NCBI GenBank assembly: GCA_026260175.1
Contig: JAKCWW010011264.1
Span: 1 to 20,236 of the forward strand
DNA from: Reticulitermes lucifugus
Taxonomy: Eukaryota > Arthropoda > Insecta > Blattodea > Rhinotermitidae
DNA length: 20,236 bases
Direction of reading: 5' to 3'
Part shown: one piece after another, positions 8,982-17,430 of the stretch
Position numbering within the stretch: the first letter of the stretch is position 1
Layout of the letters: every line of letters begins with the position of its first letter
The notes under the pieces: generated by a model
Told to the model about the DNA's origin: nothing
Database searches by the model: none
What the model saw: the letters and a program-made list of their open reading frames with translations, nothing else
Made by a program: the position numbers and the translations under genes

Positions 8982-9045
8982 TTTCCGAACAGAGACTTGA
9001 ACCCGCGACCACCATAATGTAAAGCATGCGTGCTATCCACTTCTG
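8982..9045 (-). mobile_element. tRNA-like SINE head
   Basis: On the minus strand gtggatagcacgcatgcttt is followed by gcgggttcaagtctctg, an A-box and B-box pair at tRNA spacing. The T-arm stem does not pair well and no acceptor stem can be closed, so it is not an intact tRNA gene. It matches none of the families A to D. The body and tail are not visible. Confidence 0.55.
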
Positions 9046-9511
9046 TTTCTTACAGAACCTACTTTATTTCCTCACAAACATTTACACGACACTTCAATCA
9101 TGTCGACCGCGACGTTCGTTGCCAAATAATTTATATTACTATTCTTTTAATATTCAAAATATGCCTACCTTATTGCGTCTCCCCAATGTTTCGAGACACC
9201 CTGAAATAGACATAATGTTGTTTCTGCTAATCTGGCGGGCCATAATTCTTCAACTTTGCTACCAACAATTCACACTTGTTGACAAAGTGACGCCTATAGA
9301 CGCATAGAAAAAAAGGATGAGAAATTAATCGATTAATCGCTGACATTGATTCAATTTTATGGGTCCTGTCGATAACACTTTCACTGTACAACTGGATATG
9401 TAAAGTAGGGGGAGTCCCCCATTACGACGGCACAGTGATCACCCACCCACTGTCACAGCGGATATTGTGTCGTTTAATACAGGATGAAGTCGGTCAACGC
9501 CTGTGATAACA
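9046..9511. other. No gene; small palindromes only
   Basis: Contains attaatcgattaat (9324-9336) and gggggagtccccc (9409-9421). A 93-codon plus-strand frame (9026-9307) has no recognisable content. Confidence 0.4.
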
Positions 9512-9779
9512 AGTCCAAAACTGTAACAGATGTCTGTCCTGGCTATACGACTACCGTGTCTAGCTCATCGTAATCACTTCCACCTGTCCGGTTTAAACAG
9601 TCCAAAACTGTAACAGATGTCTGTCCTGGCTATACGACTACCGTGTCTAGCTCATCGTAATCACTTCCACCTGTCCGGTTTAAACAGTCCAAAACTGTAA
9701 CAGATGTCTGTCCTGGCTATACGACTACCGTGTCTAGCTCATCGTAATCACTTCCACCTGTCCGGTTTAAACAGTCCAA
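9512..9779. repeat. Minisatellite, 87 bp x 3 perfect copies
   Basis: Units start at 9512, 9599 and 9686 with agtccaaaactgtaacag and end with ccggtttaaac. All three appear identical, and a 7-base fourth start (agtccaa) follows at 9773. No spacer variation and no tRNA boxes. Identity suggests very recent expansion or an assembly effect. Confidence 0.97.
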
Positions 9780-9786
9780 TTCACTG

Positions 9787-9815
9787 TCCACACACACATA
9801 CACACACATACACGA
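9787..9815. repeat. CA/TACA-rich simple repeat
   Basis: Short cacacacatacacacacata run just after the minisatellite. Confidence 0.8.
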
Positions 9816-9920
9816 ATTACATCAATCGCCACAGCACTAGATGGGCGGTGTAGTGTATTTCAAGACCAAAAATGCATCCGTGGGAAGGACAGGCGCTTGG
9901 GGGTTCTGCGCCACTGCGCC

Positions 9921-10076
9921 GTCGCTCCCCCCTCTCCCCCCCCCTTGTAAATGCCAAACAACCGCTTCGCCTCCCTCGCAAAGCGATCTTTCAGGAACGC
10001 GGAGCGCAGGAAGGAAGCTAAGTTCTCAATGACGGCACTAAAACTCCCCCCCTCCCACGCCCCCCCACCCCACTCA
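9921..10076 (-). other. C-rich segment with G-quadruplex potential on minus strand
   Basis: Two clusters of C runs: C6 and C9 at 9927-9944, and C7, C3, C7, C4 at 10046-10071. On the minus strand the second cluster gives four G runs with loops of 1, 3 and 1 bases, a compact G-quadruplex motif. The segment between is GC-rich with several CG dinucleotides. Overlapping short open frames on both strands reflect low AT content. No gene was recognised. Confidence 0.7.
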
Positions 10077-10156
10077 CGTATCCGTTTCACTGGTCCCCCT
10101 CAGCACGGAACTACATGCGCTTACACCCACATTTAACCGAGACCACTACGACTTGA

Positions 10157-10330
10157 TGTGACGCCGCGTAGTCTGGTACAAAGAACTGAATCGAAGTTTC
10201 AGGAAATCCTGCTATATCTCTACCATCAGGGTACCGTAGTACGACGTCACATCCCAGAAGACAGCAATATTCACGGTCACCGCCGGGCGAATCCCAAATC
10301 TCATAACCGAACCTACGATCTTTCCTATGC
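10157..10330. repeat. Hairpin repeat family 1, shortened copy
   Basis: The left arm tgtgacgccgcgtagtctgg starts at 10157. The right arm includes gtagtacgacgtcac and cccagaagacagcaat near 10236-10268, then the family tail (cggtcaccgccgggcgaatc). The middle is short and lacks a full core. Confidence 0.7.
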
Positions 10331-10545
10331 AGAACGGTGACGTCATATTATTTTCATTATAATCCCACCTCCCTTTAATATTCTTCGCCATGGATGTACA
10401 TAGCGACAGGCTGGGTGAGCGGGGTCAGCGGGGTCCCACTCCCTTTAGACGCGGATTTTAAAAATCAAAATATACTGTATCTAGGAAGACACCCCTAATT
10501 GTCTTTAATTAATCTGCTACATGCTGGGCTTACAATACTGTGATT
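10331..10545. other. No feature recognised
   Basis: Unassigned. It contains a short tandem-like gcggggtcagcggggtc near 10418-10434. Confidence 0.4.
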
Positions 10546-10630
10546 CCGGGATCCCGTATACCGGGATCCCAGTCATTCTTTTTTCGGTATTCAAATACCG
10601 GTATTGATACAAAAATGCCGGTTTTTCGGT
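10546..10630. repeat. Cluster of ccgggatccc and cggtatt palindromes
   Basis: The 10-mer ccgggatccc occurs at 10546-10555 and 10561-10570, followed by cggtattcaaataccg (a hairpin) and further cggta/ccggt motifs to 10630. Such clusters resemble subterminal repeats of hAT-like DNA transposons, but no inverted terminal repeat pair or 8-bp target duplication was identified. Confidence 0.45.
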
Positions 10631-10764
10631 ACTGACTTAAAAAATAATTGTTTATGATTTATTCACACAAAAGTTATAAAATCGACAACAATAAATCATT
10701 AATATTACTAAGTTTGCAACTGTAACGGATTGTTGTACAAAATACAAATGTAACGGAAACCTGA

Positions 10765-11066
10765 AAGGTAAAGGTAAAGCAATCCCATTACAGGCCTGAG
10801 GGTTCCAGGAGGTTCAGGCTCACAGATTTCTAGACAATCGGCACATGAAGGTGATAAGGTTATCAGCACTATGCACCGGCCGCCTTTACCCCCCAGGAAT
10901 TACTCCTGGTATTCATTTCTGTTATAGGCTGAATCGACTCCAGGGCCATAGTGCAACCGAAAGGATTATGTCAATGAAAAATTCCAATGACACCATCGGG
11001 AATCGAACCCGCAACCTTCCGGCTTGTAGAGCAGTGCCTCAACCAACTGCGCTACCGCGTGCCCCA
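10765..11066 (-). mobile_element. tRNA-derived SINE, family A, near full length
   Basis: On the minus strand the head has an A box (tagcgcagttgg, 11054-11043) and a B box (ggttcgattcc, 11009-10999) with good tRNA spacing. The body includes ggccctggagtcgattcagc and gcggccggtgcatagtgctg, and the tail ctttacctttacc lies at 10780-10768. The family-B tail is of the same hexamer type, which suggests that A and B were copied by the same or related LINE machinery. The head is better preserved than in the other SINEs. Confidence 0.85.
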
Positions 11067-11424
11067 ACACCGTGTAAGATACGACATTCTTGATTTACTG
11101 TATGTCTGCAAGATGAAGAAGCACAGCTAGAAGGCCTAAATTGTGACATCTGAAAGGAAATTATTTATCTACAGTGAGGAAGTTCCCAAACTATGCTGAT
11201 ATCCGGACCAGTCGGCCACTGTGTGGCTGACATGGATGTGTGGGCGATGTCAGCTAGTGACAGGAAATGTGTTGACAAGAACGACAGTTGTTGTACGAGC
11301 CGTGATGTCATGATAACAAGTGGCGATAATTGCCTCGACACTGCAGCGATGTAACTCATTTGTATGGCGAGGATTAAAAGGAGACAATCCTCGATTTTTA
11401 ACCACAGTGCGGCAGAGGAAATAA
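11067..11424. other. No feature recognised
   Basis: Several short minus-strand frames overlap here. None has recognisable content. Confidence 0.45.
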
Positions 11425-11560
11425 TGAGACACACTGTGTACAGAGCATGCGTGGGGAGGTGACAGGTTTTACGTCAGAAATCTTAAACGGAGGAGACGAC
11501 TTAGAAGACCTACGCGTTGATGGAAGGATAACATTAATATGTAGGCGTATATGAGATAAA
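11425..11560 (+). mobile_element. Decayed non-LTR retrotransposon fragment
   Basis: RRRLRRPTR followed by a stop and WKDNIN can be read near 11490-11540, aligning with [12 protein letters not shown] of the better copies. Upstream, gcatgcgtggggaggtgac aligns loosely with the region preceding that motif. Frame-shifted and stop-laden. Confidence 0.6.
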
Positions 11561-11784
11561 CAGAGTACAAAGACACCGAATAGATTGAAATCGGTCATGA
11601 CAGGACCCACTGGCAGGCTGTTGGACACACGGTCATGAAAACCAGGGCTTCATGACAGGCGGCGAATTCCTTCGCCATCTTAACAACTGTCAGCTTGTTG
11701 TGAGGGACTCTTTGCTATATAGCTTTTTACTTAAGTTGCAATGCGCTCACACTGGAAGGATTTAGGCCTATATTAGGTGTGCAG
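11561..11784. other. Unassigned spacer between two non-LTR fragments
   Basis: No match to other segments of the window was seen. Confidence 0.4.
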
Positions 11785-12068
11785 ATGGGGGAGAGAACAG
11801 GTGCGTACATGATTTTGGTGGGAGAATCTGAGGGAAAGAGACGACTTGGAAGAACTAGACGTAGATGGAAGGAAACATCAAACGGAAATTAAAAGAAATA
11901 GGATAAGAGAACGTGGACTGGATTCATCTGGCTCAGGATAGGGACATGTGCCGAGCTCTTCTGAACGCGGTAATTTCTTGACTAGATGAGGGAGTTTCTG
12001 AGAAAAAAAACTCTGCTGCATGGAGTTGGTTAGTTGGTTGGTTGGTTGGTTGGTTGGATAGTTAGTTC
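11785..12068 (+). mobile_element. Non-LTR retrotransposon 3' end with (GGTT) tail
   Basis: Readable pieces include QMGERTGAY, ESEGKRRLGRTRRRWKE and a diverged WTGFIWL-like segment, then stops. The 3' UTR includes aatttcttgactagatgagg and ctctgctgcatggagttgg, then a tetranucleotide tail (ggtt/agtt) at 12022-12068. A tail of this kind marks the reverse-transcription start of this LINE family. It is 5' truncated and dead. Confidence 0.85.
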
Positions 12069-12357
12069 GGCGTACGAAACCTGCAGACTATGATACATGA
12101 AAACAACAGGTTTATAACAGTAAAACGCCAAAATTTAACTACGTAAAAGCACGCTTCGTGTTAAAAGAAAATCTTCGTTTTTACTGCATAGGACTACGGT
12201 CATTTTCGTAAAATGACCGCTGGGTCGGAAGACAACAGTTCTGAATAACTTTGAAACAGCGCAATCAATTTTAATTGGCTGTCAATATCTCAGATTTTAT
12301 ATGGTCGAAAGACGCTAGCAGGTTCTCCCAAGTGGGCATAAGAGTTTGGAGATAAAT
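12069..12357. other. No feature recognised
   Basis: A small inverted motif, cattttcgtaaaatg (12200-12214), is present. Otherwise unassigned. Confidence 0.4.
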
Positions 12358-12530
12358 GTCTCCTGGGAGATTGCGCAGTGTCGACTTGGTGTTTCGAAAG
12401 TCCTACAGCCTCTAGCTTCAGGGTCAAGCAGTCCAACAAATTTCGACTGCTTGACCCTGAAGATGGAGGCTCTAGGCCCTTCCGAAACGTCGGCAACTAT
12501 TCACCAGTCGACACGCATAACATACAAAAA
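12358..12530. repeat. Hairpin repeat family 1, inverted dimer with intact core
   Basis: An exact 18-bp inner inverted repeat (cttcagggtcaagcagtc at 12416-12433, its complement at 12445-12462) is separated by 11 bp. On the plus strand CTGAAGA (12457-12463) is followed by T, a stem ggagg (with one wobble) pairing with ccttcc, and GAAAC (12484-12488), then GTCG and GCA where other copies have GTA. The outer arms (cgacttggtg against caccagtcg) pair less well. Confidence 0.75.
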
Positions 12531-12569
12531 GACTCGAAACTTCCGACACCCCTGTGAGATCTTCATATC

Positions 12570-12660
12570 TCGCAACGACACAGCAGGTTCCTCCGAAACG
12601 TTACTAACCATGTACCAAACCACACGGTGTCATATCCAAGAAGACCACAATTTCAGATTG
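12570..12660 (+). repeat. Hairpin repeat family 1, right half
   Basis: Carries cagcaggttcctccgaaacg, taccaaaccacacggtgtc and ccaagaagacc. No left arm and no CTGAAGA. It directly follows the previous copy, so the two may be a tandem pair. Confidence 0.65.
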
Positions 12661-12768
12661 ATATTGCACCTTTTGCGACCAGAGTTTATCAAAACATTAT
12701 TTGCTTAGTGAACACAGTTTGTGACAAGACCTAAATCTTACGTCAAGTTTAGGCAATCAGCTTTAAGC

Positions 12769-12941
12769 AGATCTGCGCTCTTCTGGGATATTACGCGGCT
12801 TCGTATGGTAATTGTTCACCGACGTTTCGGGACAACGTATCGGTCTTGACCCATGAAGATGGGACCGATACGTTGTCCCGAAACGTCGGTAAAAAAAATT
12901 CCCACACGACGCCGCGTAATATCCCAGAACAGCGCAGATCT
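12769..12941. repeat. Hairpin repeat family 1, longest near-perfect inverted dimer
   Basis: The arms 12769-12845 and 12863-12941 are reverse complements with few mismatches and are separated by only 17 bp. The arms include cgacgtttcgggacaacgta and its complement. The plus-strand core has ATGAAGA instead of CTGAAGA (12853-12859), then T, gggac paired perfectly with gtccc, GAAAC (12880-12884), GTCG and GTA. Transcription in either direction would give a hairpin RNA with a stem of about 77 bp. The changed C would be expected to inactivate a hammerhead. Confidence 0.9.
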
Positions 12942-12949
12942 CATCAACA

Positions 12950-13378
12950 TCGCGGTGGAAGCCTGAAGCAACTTTAAGCAGATATAACAAACTCCTGTAA
13001 CAAGACTTCATTCAATGTCTGCGTTGTATTTTCAGTTTCTGGTGAAAGTCTTCTAACCTGTTTCTCATACAACACTGACATTGTGCTTCTGCGTACCGAA
13101 ATAAAAACAAGACGCGTTGGAAGAGATGGGCTGAAAGGGACTAGGAGAAAGTTTGGGTCTTGAAGGCTCTTTCGAAACAAGACCCCTCGCACATACCCCG
13201 TAGCTACACATCACTTACCAGCCTGTCAAAACAACTTGTTCCTAACCACCCATAAAATATTTCAAGTTCAAACAAGTCATATTCCAAGCACACAATAACC
13301 AAACAAGGATGCCAAAACTTCTTACAGAAAATTTGATTACATATGGCTTAAAGCTCAATAAAATCACCGATCATCACT
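12950..13378. other. No feature recognised
   Basis: Starts with the outer tail of the preceding hairpin (tcgcggtggaagcctga, shared with 15680-15720) and then unassigned sequence. Confidence 0.45.
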
Positions 13379-13500
13379 GTCGAGTGGTTAGCACCTCTGC
13401 TTCATACTCGGCAAGCCCTGAGTTCATATCCCAGTCCAGACTGTCGACTCAGACTAAGTTTCCTTGTGTTTTTTCTTATTTCCTCCACATAACTACTGGG
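13379..13500 (+). mobile_element. tRNA-like SINE head, unassigned family
   Basis: gtcgagtggttagcacctct resembles an A-box region and ctgagttcatatcccag a B box, at tRNA-like spacing. The following body (actaagtttccttgtg) is not repeated elsewhere in the window. The 3' boundary is uncertain. Confidence 0.5.
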
Positions 13501-13599
13501 ATATTACTTAAAATCAGGCTACGACCATCTGATTCCAAACCCTTTCCAATTCATTATCAGTACCACAAGGCACTAAATAACTGGAAGCTGTCGTGCTGT

Positions 13600-13770
13600 A
13601 GCTTAGGACTTTAATTGCCGGCTTCTCACCGCGAAGGCCTGGGTTCATTCCCAGTGCAGTCCACGAGAGTTTTGTGGTGGAAAGGCTCTTCAACGGATTT
13701 CTCTCCGAGGACTTCAGGTTTTCCCTGTCAGTTATCATTCCGCCAGTGCTCCACATTCATTCATGTGTTA
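13600..13770 (+). mobile_element. tRNA-derived SINE, family D
   Basis: A head with gcgaaggcctgggttcattc (B-box region) leads to a body containing ttttgtggtggaaaggc, ttttccctgtcagt and ccagtgctccacattcattc. The body matches the copy at 15390-15600 in the same orientation. The A box (gtagcttagg) is weak. No clear tail or target duplication. Confidence 0.7.
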
Positions 13771-14503
13771 CCCTAGGATGCAAAATGACACCACTAGAAG
13801 CCGCAGTTCCGGAAAAAGTCTCAACCACTTCCGAGAATTAAAACAAGACAAGAAATGTACGTGTAATGGAACACGGAAGCGCGTTCGCATAACCATTGTT
13901 GCCGTGGAAAAGCAGTAAGTATTACATATTCTGAGTGTGTGTGTCTCTACCCTTAGTTATCCAGCACGCAAAGCGCATGCGCCGCATTATACTGTCGTCT
14001 GTGGCCTGTCTGGCTCAACCATATTTTTCCACATTATCTCATAAACAGCATGATTTTCAGAAAAACAAAATATTGGGCATACAATGCGTGTTTTGATTTT
14101 CTCTACAACTTTTGTCTGAAATATTTCTCAGTCTAAGAAGAATACAGCGAGATATCATAAATGTACATCGGTCTTCACGTAAAGTGCCAGTTATTCTTGT
14201 CATATTTTAATAAAACTTGAATTTTCTCGACAGATTTTCGAAAAATCCTCAAATATCAATTTTCGTGAATATCCGTCCGGTGGGAGCCGAGTTGTTTCAT
14301 GCCTATCTCACACCTAATTGAATTTTCAATTTTAATATTATTCTGTCTTGCTATATAGCCTAGCCAGCAACTCCAACATGTTATAATGAACTATCTATTT
14401 CTCCAGTACAAGCAGGTTTGTTCCACGTCAATATCAATTTTCCCTTTATTACCCTACAATAAAACCTAACTTTAATCTTAATTCGCCGTGCATTTCTATA
14501 ATC
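13771..14503. other. AT-rich stretch, nothing recognised
   Basis: No coding signal or match to other repeats in the window, apart from a short gtgtgtgtgt-like run near 13935. Confidence 0.5.
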
Positions 14504-14706
14504 AGCAATAAGTCACCAACAAATGCACAAAACTGTCATTAAAGGTATAAATTAACCTTTTATCATTAGCATTTGATAAGTACTATTGTAAACCCCTGAT
14601 GATGGCTTCTCGCAAGCCGAAACGTATGTAGGGTATTTTAATAATGATAAAAGGTTAATTTATACCTTTAATGACAGTTTTGTGCATTTGTTGGTGACTT
14701 ATTGCT
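14504..14706. repeat. Perfect 65-bp inverted repeat around a ribozyme-like core
   Basis: The arms 14504-14568 and 14642-14706 are exact reverse complements, starting agcaataagtcaccaacaaa on the left. The 73-bp spacer carries the hammerhead-like fold described separately. Absence of any mismatch over 65 bp indicates either a recent origin or gene conversion. The layout resembles the inverted dimers of families 1 and 2, but the sequence is unrelated and there is one core rather than two. Confidence 0.97.
14591..14634 (+). ncRNA. Candidate minimal hammerhead ribozyme
   Basis: Every helix of a type I hammerhead with a very short stem III can be drawn. Stem I pairs ACCC (14592-14595) with GGGT (14631-14634). 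The core CTGATGA is at 14596-14602. Stem II pairs GGCTT (14604-14608) with AAGCC (14614-14618) around a 5-base loop. GAAA is at 14619-14622. Stem III is the last A and C14623 with G14628 and T14629 around the loop GTAT. The predicted cleavage is after A14630 in GTA. One base departs from the textbook core: an extra T (14603) before stem II. Minimal hammerheads like this are known in Penelope-like elements. Self-cleavage here is inference. Confidence 0.6.
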
Positions 14707-15389
14707 AATAAAACCTAATGTTTCACTTTCAGTGATACGTTTTATGTAAAAATTCAACTTCCCTATATCGACCGACTTAAAAGAGTTGTACACTTTATGT
14801 GTCGTGCTGCACATGGGCCGAAATCCTCACTCGTTCGTAGAACTCCCTTATGGACACTCAACCTATATCCTTCCTCCACAAGTATGGACACCAGATTGGA
14901 ATTTTTAGTGGCAACTGACCCATCACTGTAACTCAAGCCCCTATATATTGACAGAGTTTGTACCTGCTTTCCAACTCGACCGCCTGTCTCTCCACTCCAA
15001 ACTGTGCATTTGCACAAATGATAGTGCACTGTTCAGTTTTCATAGTGCCAAATGATTTCCATAAGCTGACCACCTGTATAAGATGGCCGGCTTTGAATGG
15101 AACCAAATATGACCAACGCAGACAGGATTCACTCTACTTGCTATTCTGCTATTACACACGCTGGCAAGCGGACTTGTTAGTAGTTACAAATAGGAACAGA
15201 AGGTGACACAATACACGATAGCAGCAGAGGGTACGCTCGAGTCGGAATGGTAAGGTACACATCTGCCGAAAAAAATATAATATACCGTAACATCTAGATA
15301 GAAAACAATAGTTAAAAAGTGGCGCCGTTGGCAAGTTTTGTACAAATGTAGCTGTCTTTGCAGAACTTTTCACGCCACTGACTTTGATA
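14707..15389. other. No gene recognised
   Basis: An 88-codon minus-strand frame (14763-15029) and an 82-codon plus-strand frame (14958-15206) overlap. I recognise neither. The minus frame is uninterrupted and could be a decayed transposon fragment. Confidence 0.4.
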
Positions 15390-15600
15390 TGGCCATCACA
15401 CAGGCGATTTAGTCTCCAGTCTCACCGCGGACGCCCGGGACTGAACCCCGGCCAGTCAATGTGGGATCTGTGGTGGACACATTGGCATTGGCGCAGGTTT
15501 TTCTGCGAGTAATTCTGTTTTGCCCTGTCAGTATCATTCAACCAGTGCTTCATACTCATTCATCCACACATCACCGACGCTATATAAACGTGGCAATTAA
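15390..15600 (+). mobile_element. tRNA-derived SINE, family D
   Basis: The head region caccgcggacgcccgggac and gaaccccggccagtc has a damaged B box. The body tgtggtggacacattgg, ttgccctgtcagtatcattc and ccagtgcttcatactcattc matches 13600-13770. Same orientation as that copy, about 1.8 kb away. Confidence 0.7.
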
Positions 15601-15679
15601 CAGCGTCTTTAAACAACGCACTTTAAAAACTGACGTTCCTTTTACAGGCATAAAAAGTAGTCGAATCTCCACAGAAACC

Positions 15680-15815
15680 TTGATTTCAGGCTTCCACCGC
15701 GATGCTGATAAAATCTGCGGTCTTCTGGGTTATTACACGGCATCGTGTGGTAATTATTTACCGACGTTTCGGGACAACGTATCGGTCCCATCTTCACGGG
15801 TCAAGATTCCAAGTA
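15680..15815 (-). repeat. Hairpin repeat family 1, single-arm copy with core
   Basis: On the minus strand GTGAAGA (15797-15791) is followed by T, gggac paired with gtccc, GAAAC (15770-15766), GTCG and GTA (15761-15759), then attaccacacgatgccgtg and the tail down to caggcttcc's complement. It is the closest relative of the 12.8-kb dimer but has only one arm. Upstream of the core (15816-15983) sequence unique to this copy continues, which may be the body of the parent element. The first core base is G, not C. Confidence 0.75.
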
Positions 15816-16631
15816 GGAAAGAAAGCCTGTTACAAAGAAACTGGACAGCATAGCGGGGTGGGGAAACGTGCGATGTGACGACAGCCAATAGGATGAGAGA
15901 GGGGTGGATACAAGGTCACAATATGGTCTAGTGCGGCGGGGTGAGAATAATGGGAGAAATATGCTTCGCATGTTAAGCTCCACGATTATAATAACTTCCC
16001 GCTCAAATTTTAGCGAACTTTAATGTCTTCACCGCACAAAACTCAAGAGCCCTACCACGGGCCCATATCATGGAAGCATCCGAATGCAAAAATAAACAAA
16101 TAAATAGCCTCTGCCCTCCAGGACGAATCTGTGTGTGTGTTTTCACAGTCATACGTTTTTTTATTTCACTTCCATGTTTATGCAAAACTGTGAATGTCTA
16201 TCCCACAACTTCTGATTATACAGTTCAGGTAACAAAAGCGCACACTGAATGTACAGAGCAATCGATCCACGCCTGTCTGACACCCGGACACACATTGAAC
16301 GGGGCGGCTTCTGAAACAACAACAGGTAGGTTTTATCTCCATGGAATTGGCTGGGTGTAACACACTCACTGGTAGGAACGCCCTGTATCTGTGCAACATG
16401 AGTGAACCAAAGGACATGCCAGCCCCCTCTCCTCCCACCCCGCCGACCGAAATAAAGCGTCACTCCTCTTTGTTAGTTGCTCTCCACCATCTTTCCTAGA
16501 CCTTTCCCCTTGGTTAATACTTGATAGCACAGTGGTTAGTGTATGTACCACATGCTTCAACATTAAAATCTCTAAAGAATGTAACAAATGAAACTCAATG
16601 CAGCAATAACTGAAACACTGGTACATGGCTC
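15816..16631. other. Unassigned sequence beside a hairpin repeat
   Basis: From 15816 to 15983 the minus strand is open for 60 codons and runs up to the ribozyme-like core, so it might belong to the same element. From 15984 onward several short overlapping frames occur on both strands without recognisable content. Confidence 0.35.
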
Positions 16632-16826
16632 AATCGGGAGCGGAGACAGCGCACTCAGTATTGTAACTATGCTACGTGTTGAACAAGCCGGGTTCGCATC
16701 CCGGCAGAGGTAAGAGATTTTTCGCTTCTCTAAAAAAGTCCAGACCAGCTCTGGAGCCCATTCAGCTTCCTATTCAACGGGTACCGGGGTTCTTTCCCGT
16801 CCACAAAGCGGCCGGAGCGTGAAGTT
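16632..16826 (+). mobile_element. SINE family B, 5' part of a split copy
   Basis: The head carries an A-box-like gacagcgcactcag and a B box (gccgggttcgcatcccgg, 16689-16706). The body follows with agctctggagcccattcagc, cttcctattcaacggg and agcggccggagcgtgaagtt. The family sequence stops at 16826 and resumes at about 17308, which indicates a later insertion. Confidence 0.8.
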
Positions 16827-17171
16827 CACCGGTGAATATGTTATTGAATTTAGTCGCCGTGAAAGCTTTAAATTATATAGAAACAACTTTACTCATTCCG
16901 GTACTCTAGTTCCACTCTTGACCTCACAGCCTCAGGCGAATGTGACGCGCCCTTCTGCAGGTTCAAAGGGAAAAATGACGATCTACTGCTGCTCTCAGCA
17001 CTACAGTTCAATTCAGTACACAAGCTGGGAATCAAAACAGAAGTGAAAAACATCTGAAGATTAATGCCACTTGTATGGGGCACGTTCTTTTCCACCTGTT
17101 CGCACACTATTCACCGAAGATGATCGAAAAAAATCCTTCGATTGCTACAGAATTCTGTCCTTCCGAGTCAT
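16827..17171. other. Part of the insert inside the split SINE, unassigned
   Basis: Sequence foreign to family B. It has a 75-codon plus-strand frame (16819-17046) without recognisable content. The insert borders read gaagttcacc on the left and gtagctgacc on the right, imperfect copies of the SINE's own gaagttgacc, so they may be a decayed target-site duplication. Confidence 0.5.
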
Positions 17172-17300
17172 GGCTAACCAATTCCATACAGCGGATTGTT
17201 CTTCAGAAGGTCACAGTCGCTAAACTAGTCAAGAAATTCCAAGCCTTCTACGGAAACCGAAAGCCGATTACCGTCTTCACTGGACCTGATCCTCAACCTG
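17172..17300 (-). mobile_element. Non-LTR retrotransposon 3' UTR fragment
   Basis: On the minus strand this aligns with the 3' UTR of the 18.4-kb copy: ggaatttcttgactagttta against gaatttcttgactagttgag, and ccgctgtatggaattggtta against tgctgcatggagttagttag. It ends at the start of the tetranucleotide tail near 17172. It forms the right part of the insert that splits the family-B SINE. Confidence 0.65.
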
Positions 17301-17307
17301 TTGTAGC

Positions 17308-17430
17308 TGACCACCTTCATTTATAGCCAAGGTTAAGAATGAGTGGAAATATACCTGCACGCCCCAATAAATCTTCATGTCGCTGTGCTTAATTAAGCAA
17401 AAGGACTTTACTGCCTTTACCTACCTTTAT
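17308..17430 (+). mobile_element. SINE family B, 3' part of the split copy
   Basis: Resumes with gaccaccttcatttatagcc, aaggttaagaatgagtgg, a diverged aatcttcatgtcgctgtg and the tail tttactgcctttaccta. Together with 16632-16826 it reconstitutes one family-B element. Confidence 0.75.

Noticed and set aside
8982..9045. Genuine tRNA gene on the minus strand
   Set aside because: The T-arm stem is unpaired and no acceptor stem can be found.
9512..9779. CRISPR-like array
   Set aside because: The three 87-bp units are contiguous with no spacers, and the window is eukaryotic in character.
10995..11066. Genuine tRNA gene on the minus strand
   Set aside because: A and B boxes are good, but the sequence continues into a SINE body and tail and no acceptor stem closes.
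12346..12708. 120-codon plus-strand frame as a gene
   Set aside because: It spans one hairpin repeat and a half copy. The residues are the translation of the repeat arms.
12769..12941. MicroRNA precursor
   Set aside because: The stem is too long and perfect and belongs to a dispersed repeat family, so an siRNA-type hairpin is more plausible.
14504..14706. Rho-independent terminator or replication origin
   Set aside because: The arms are far too long for a terminator, and nothing in the window supports a bacterial or plasmid context.
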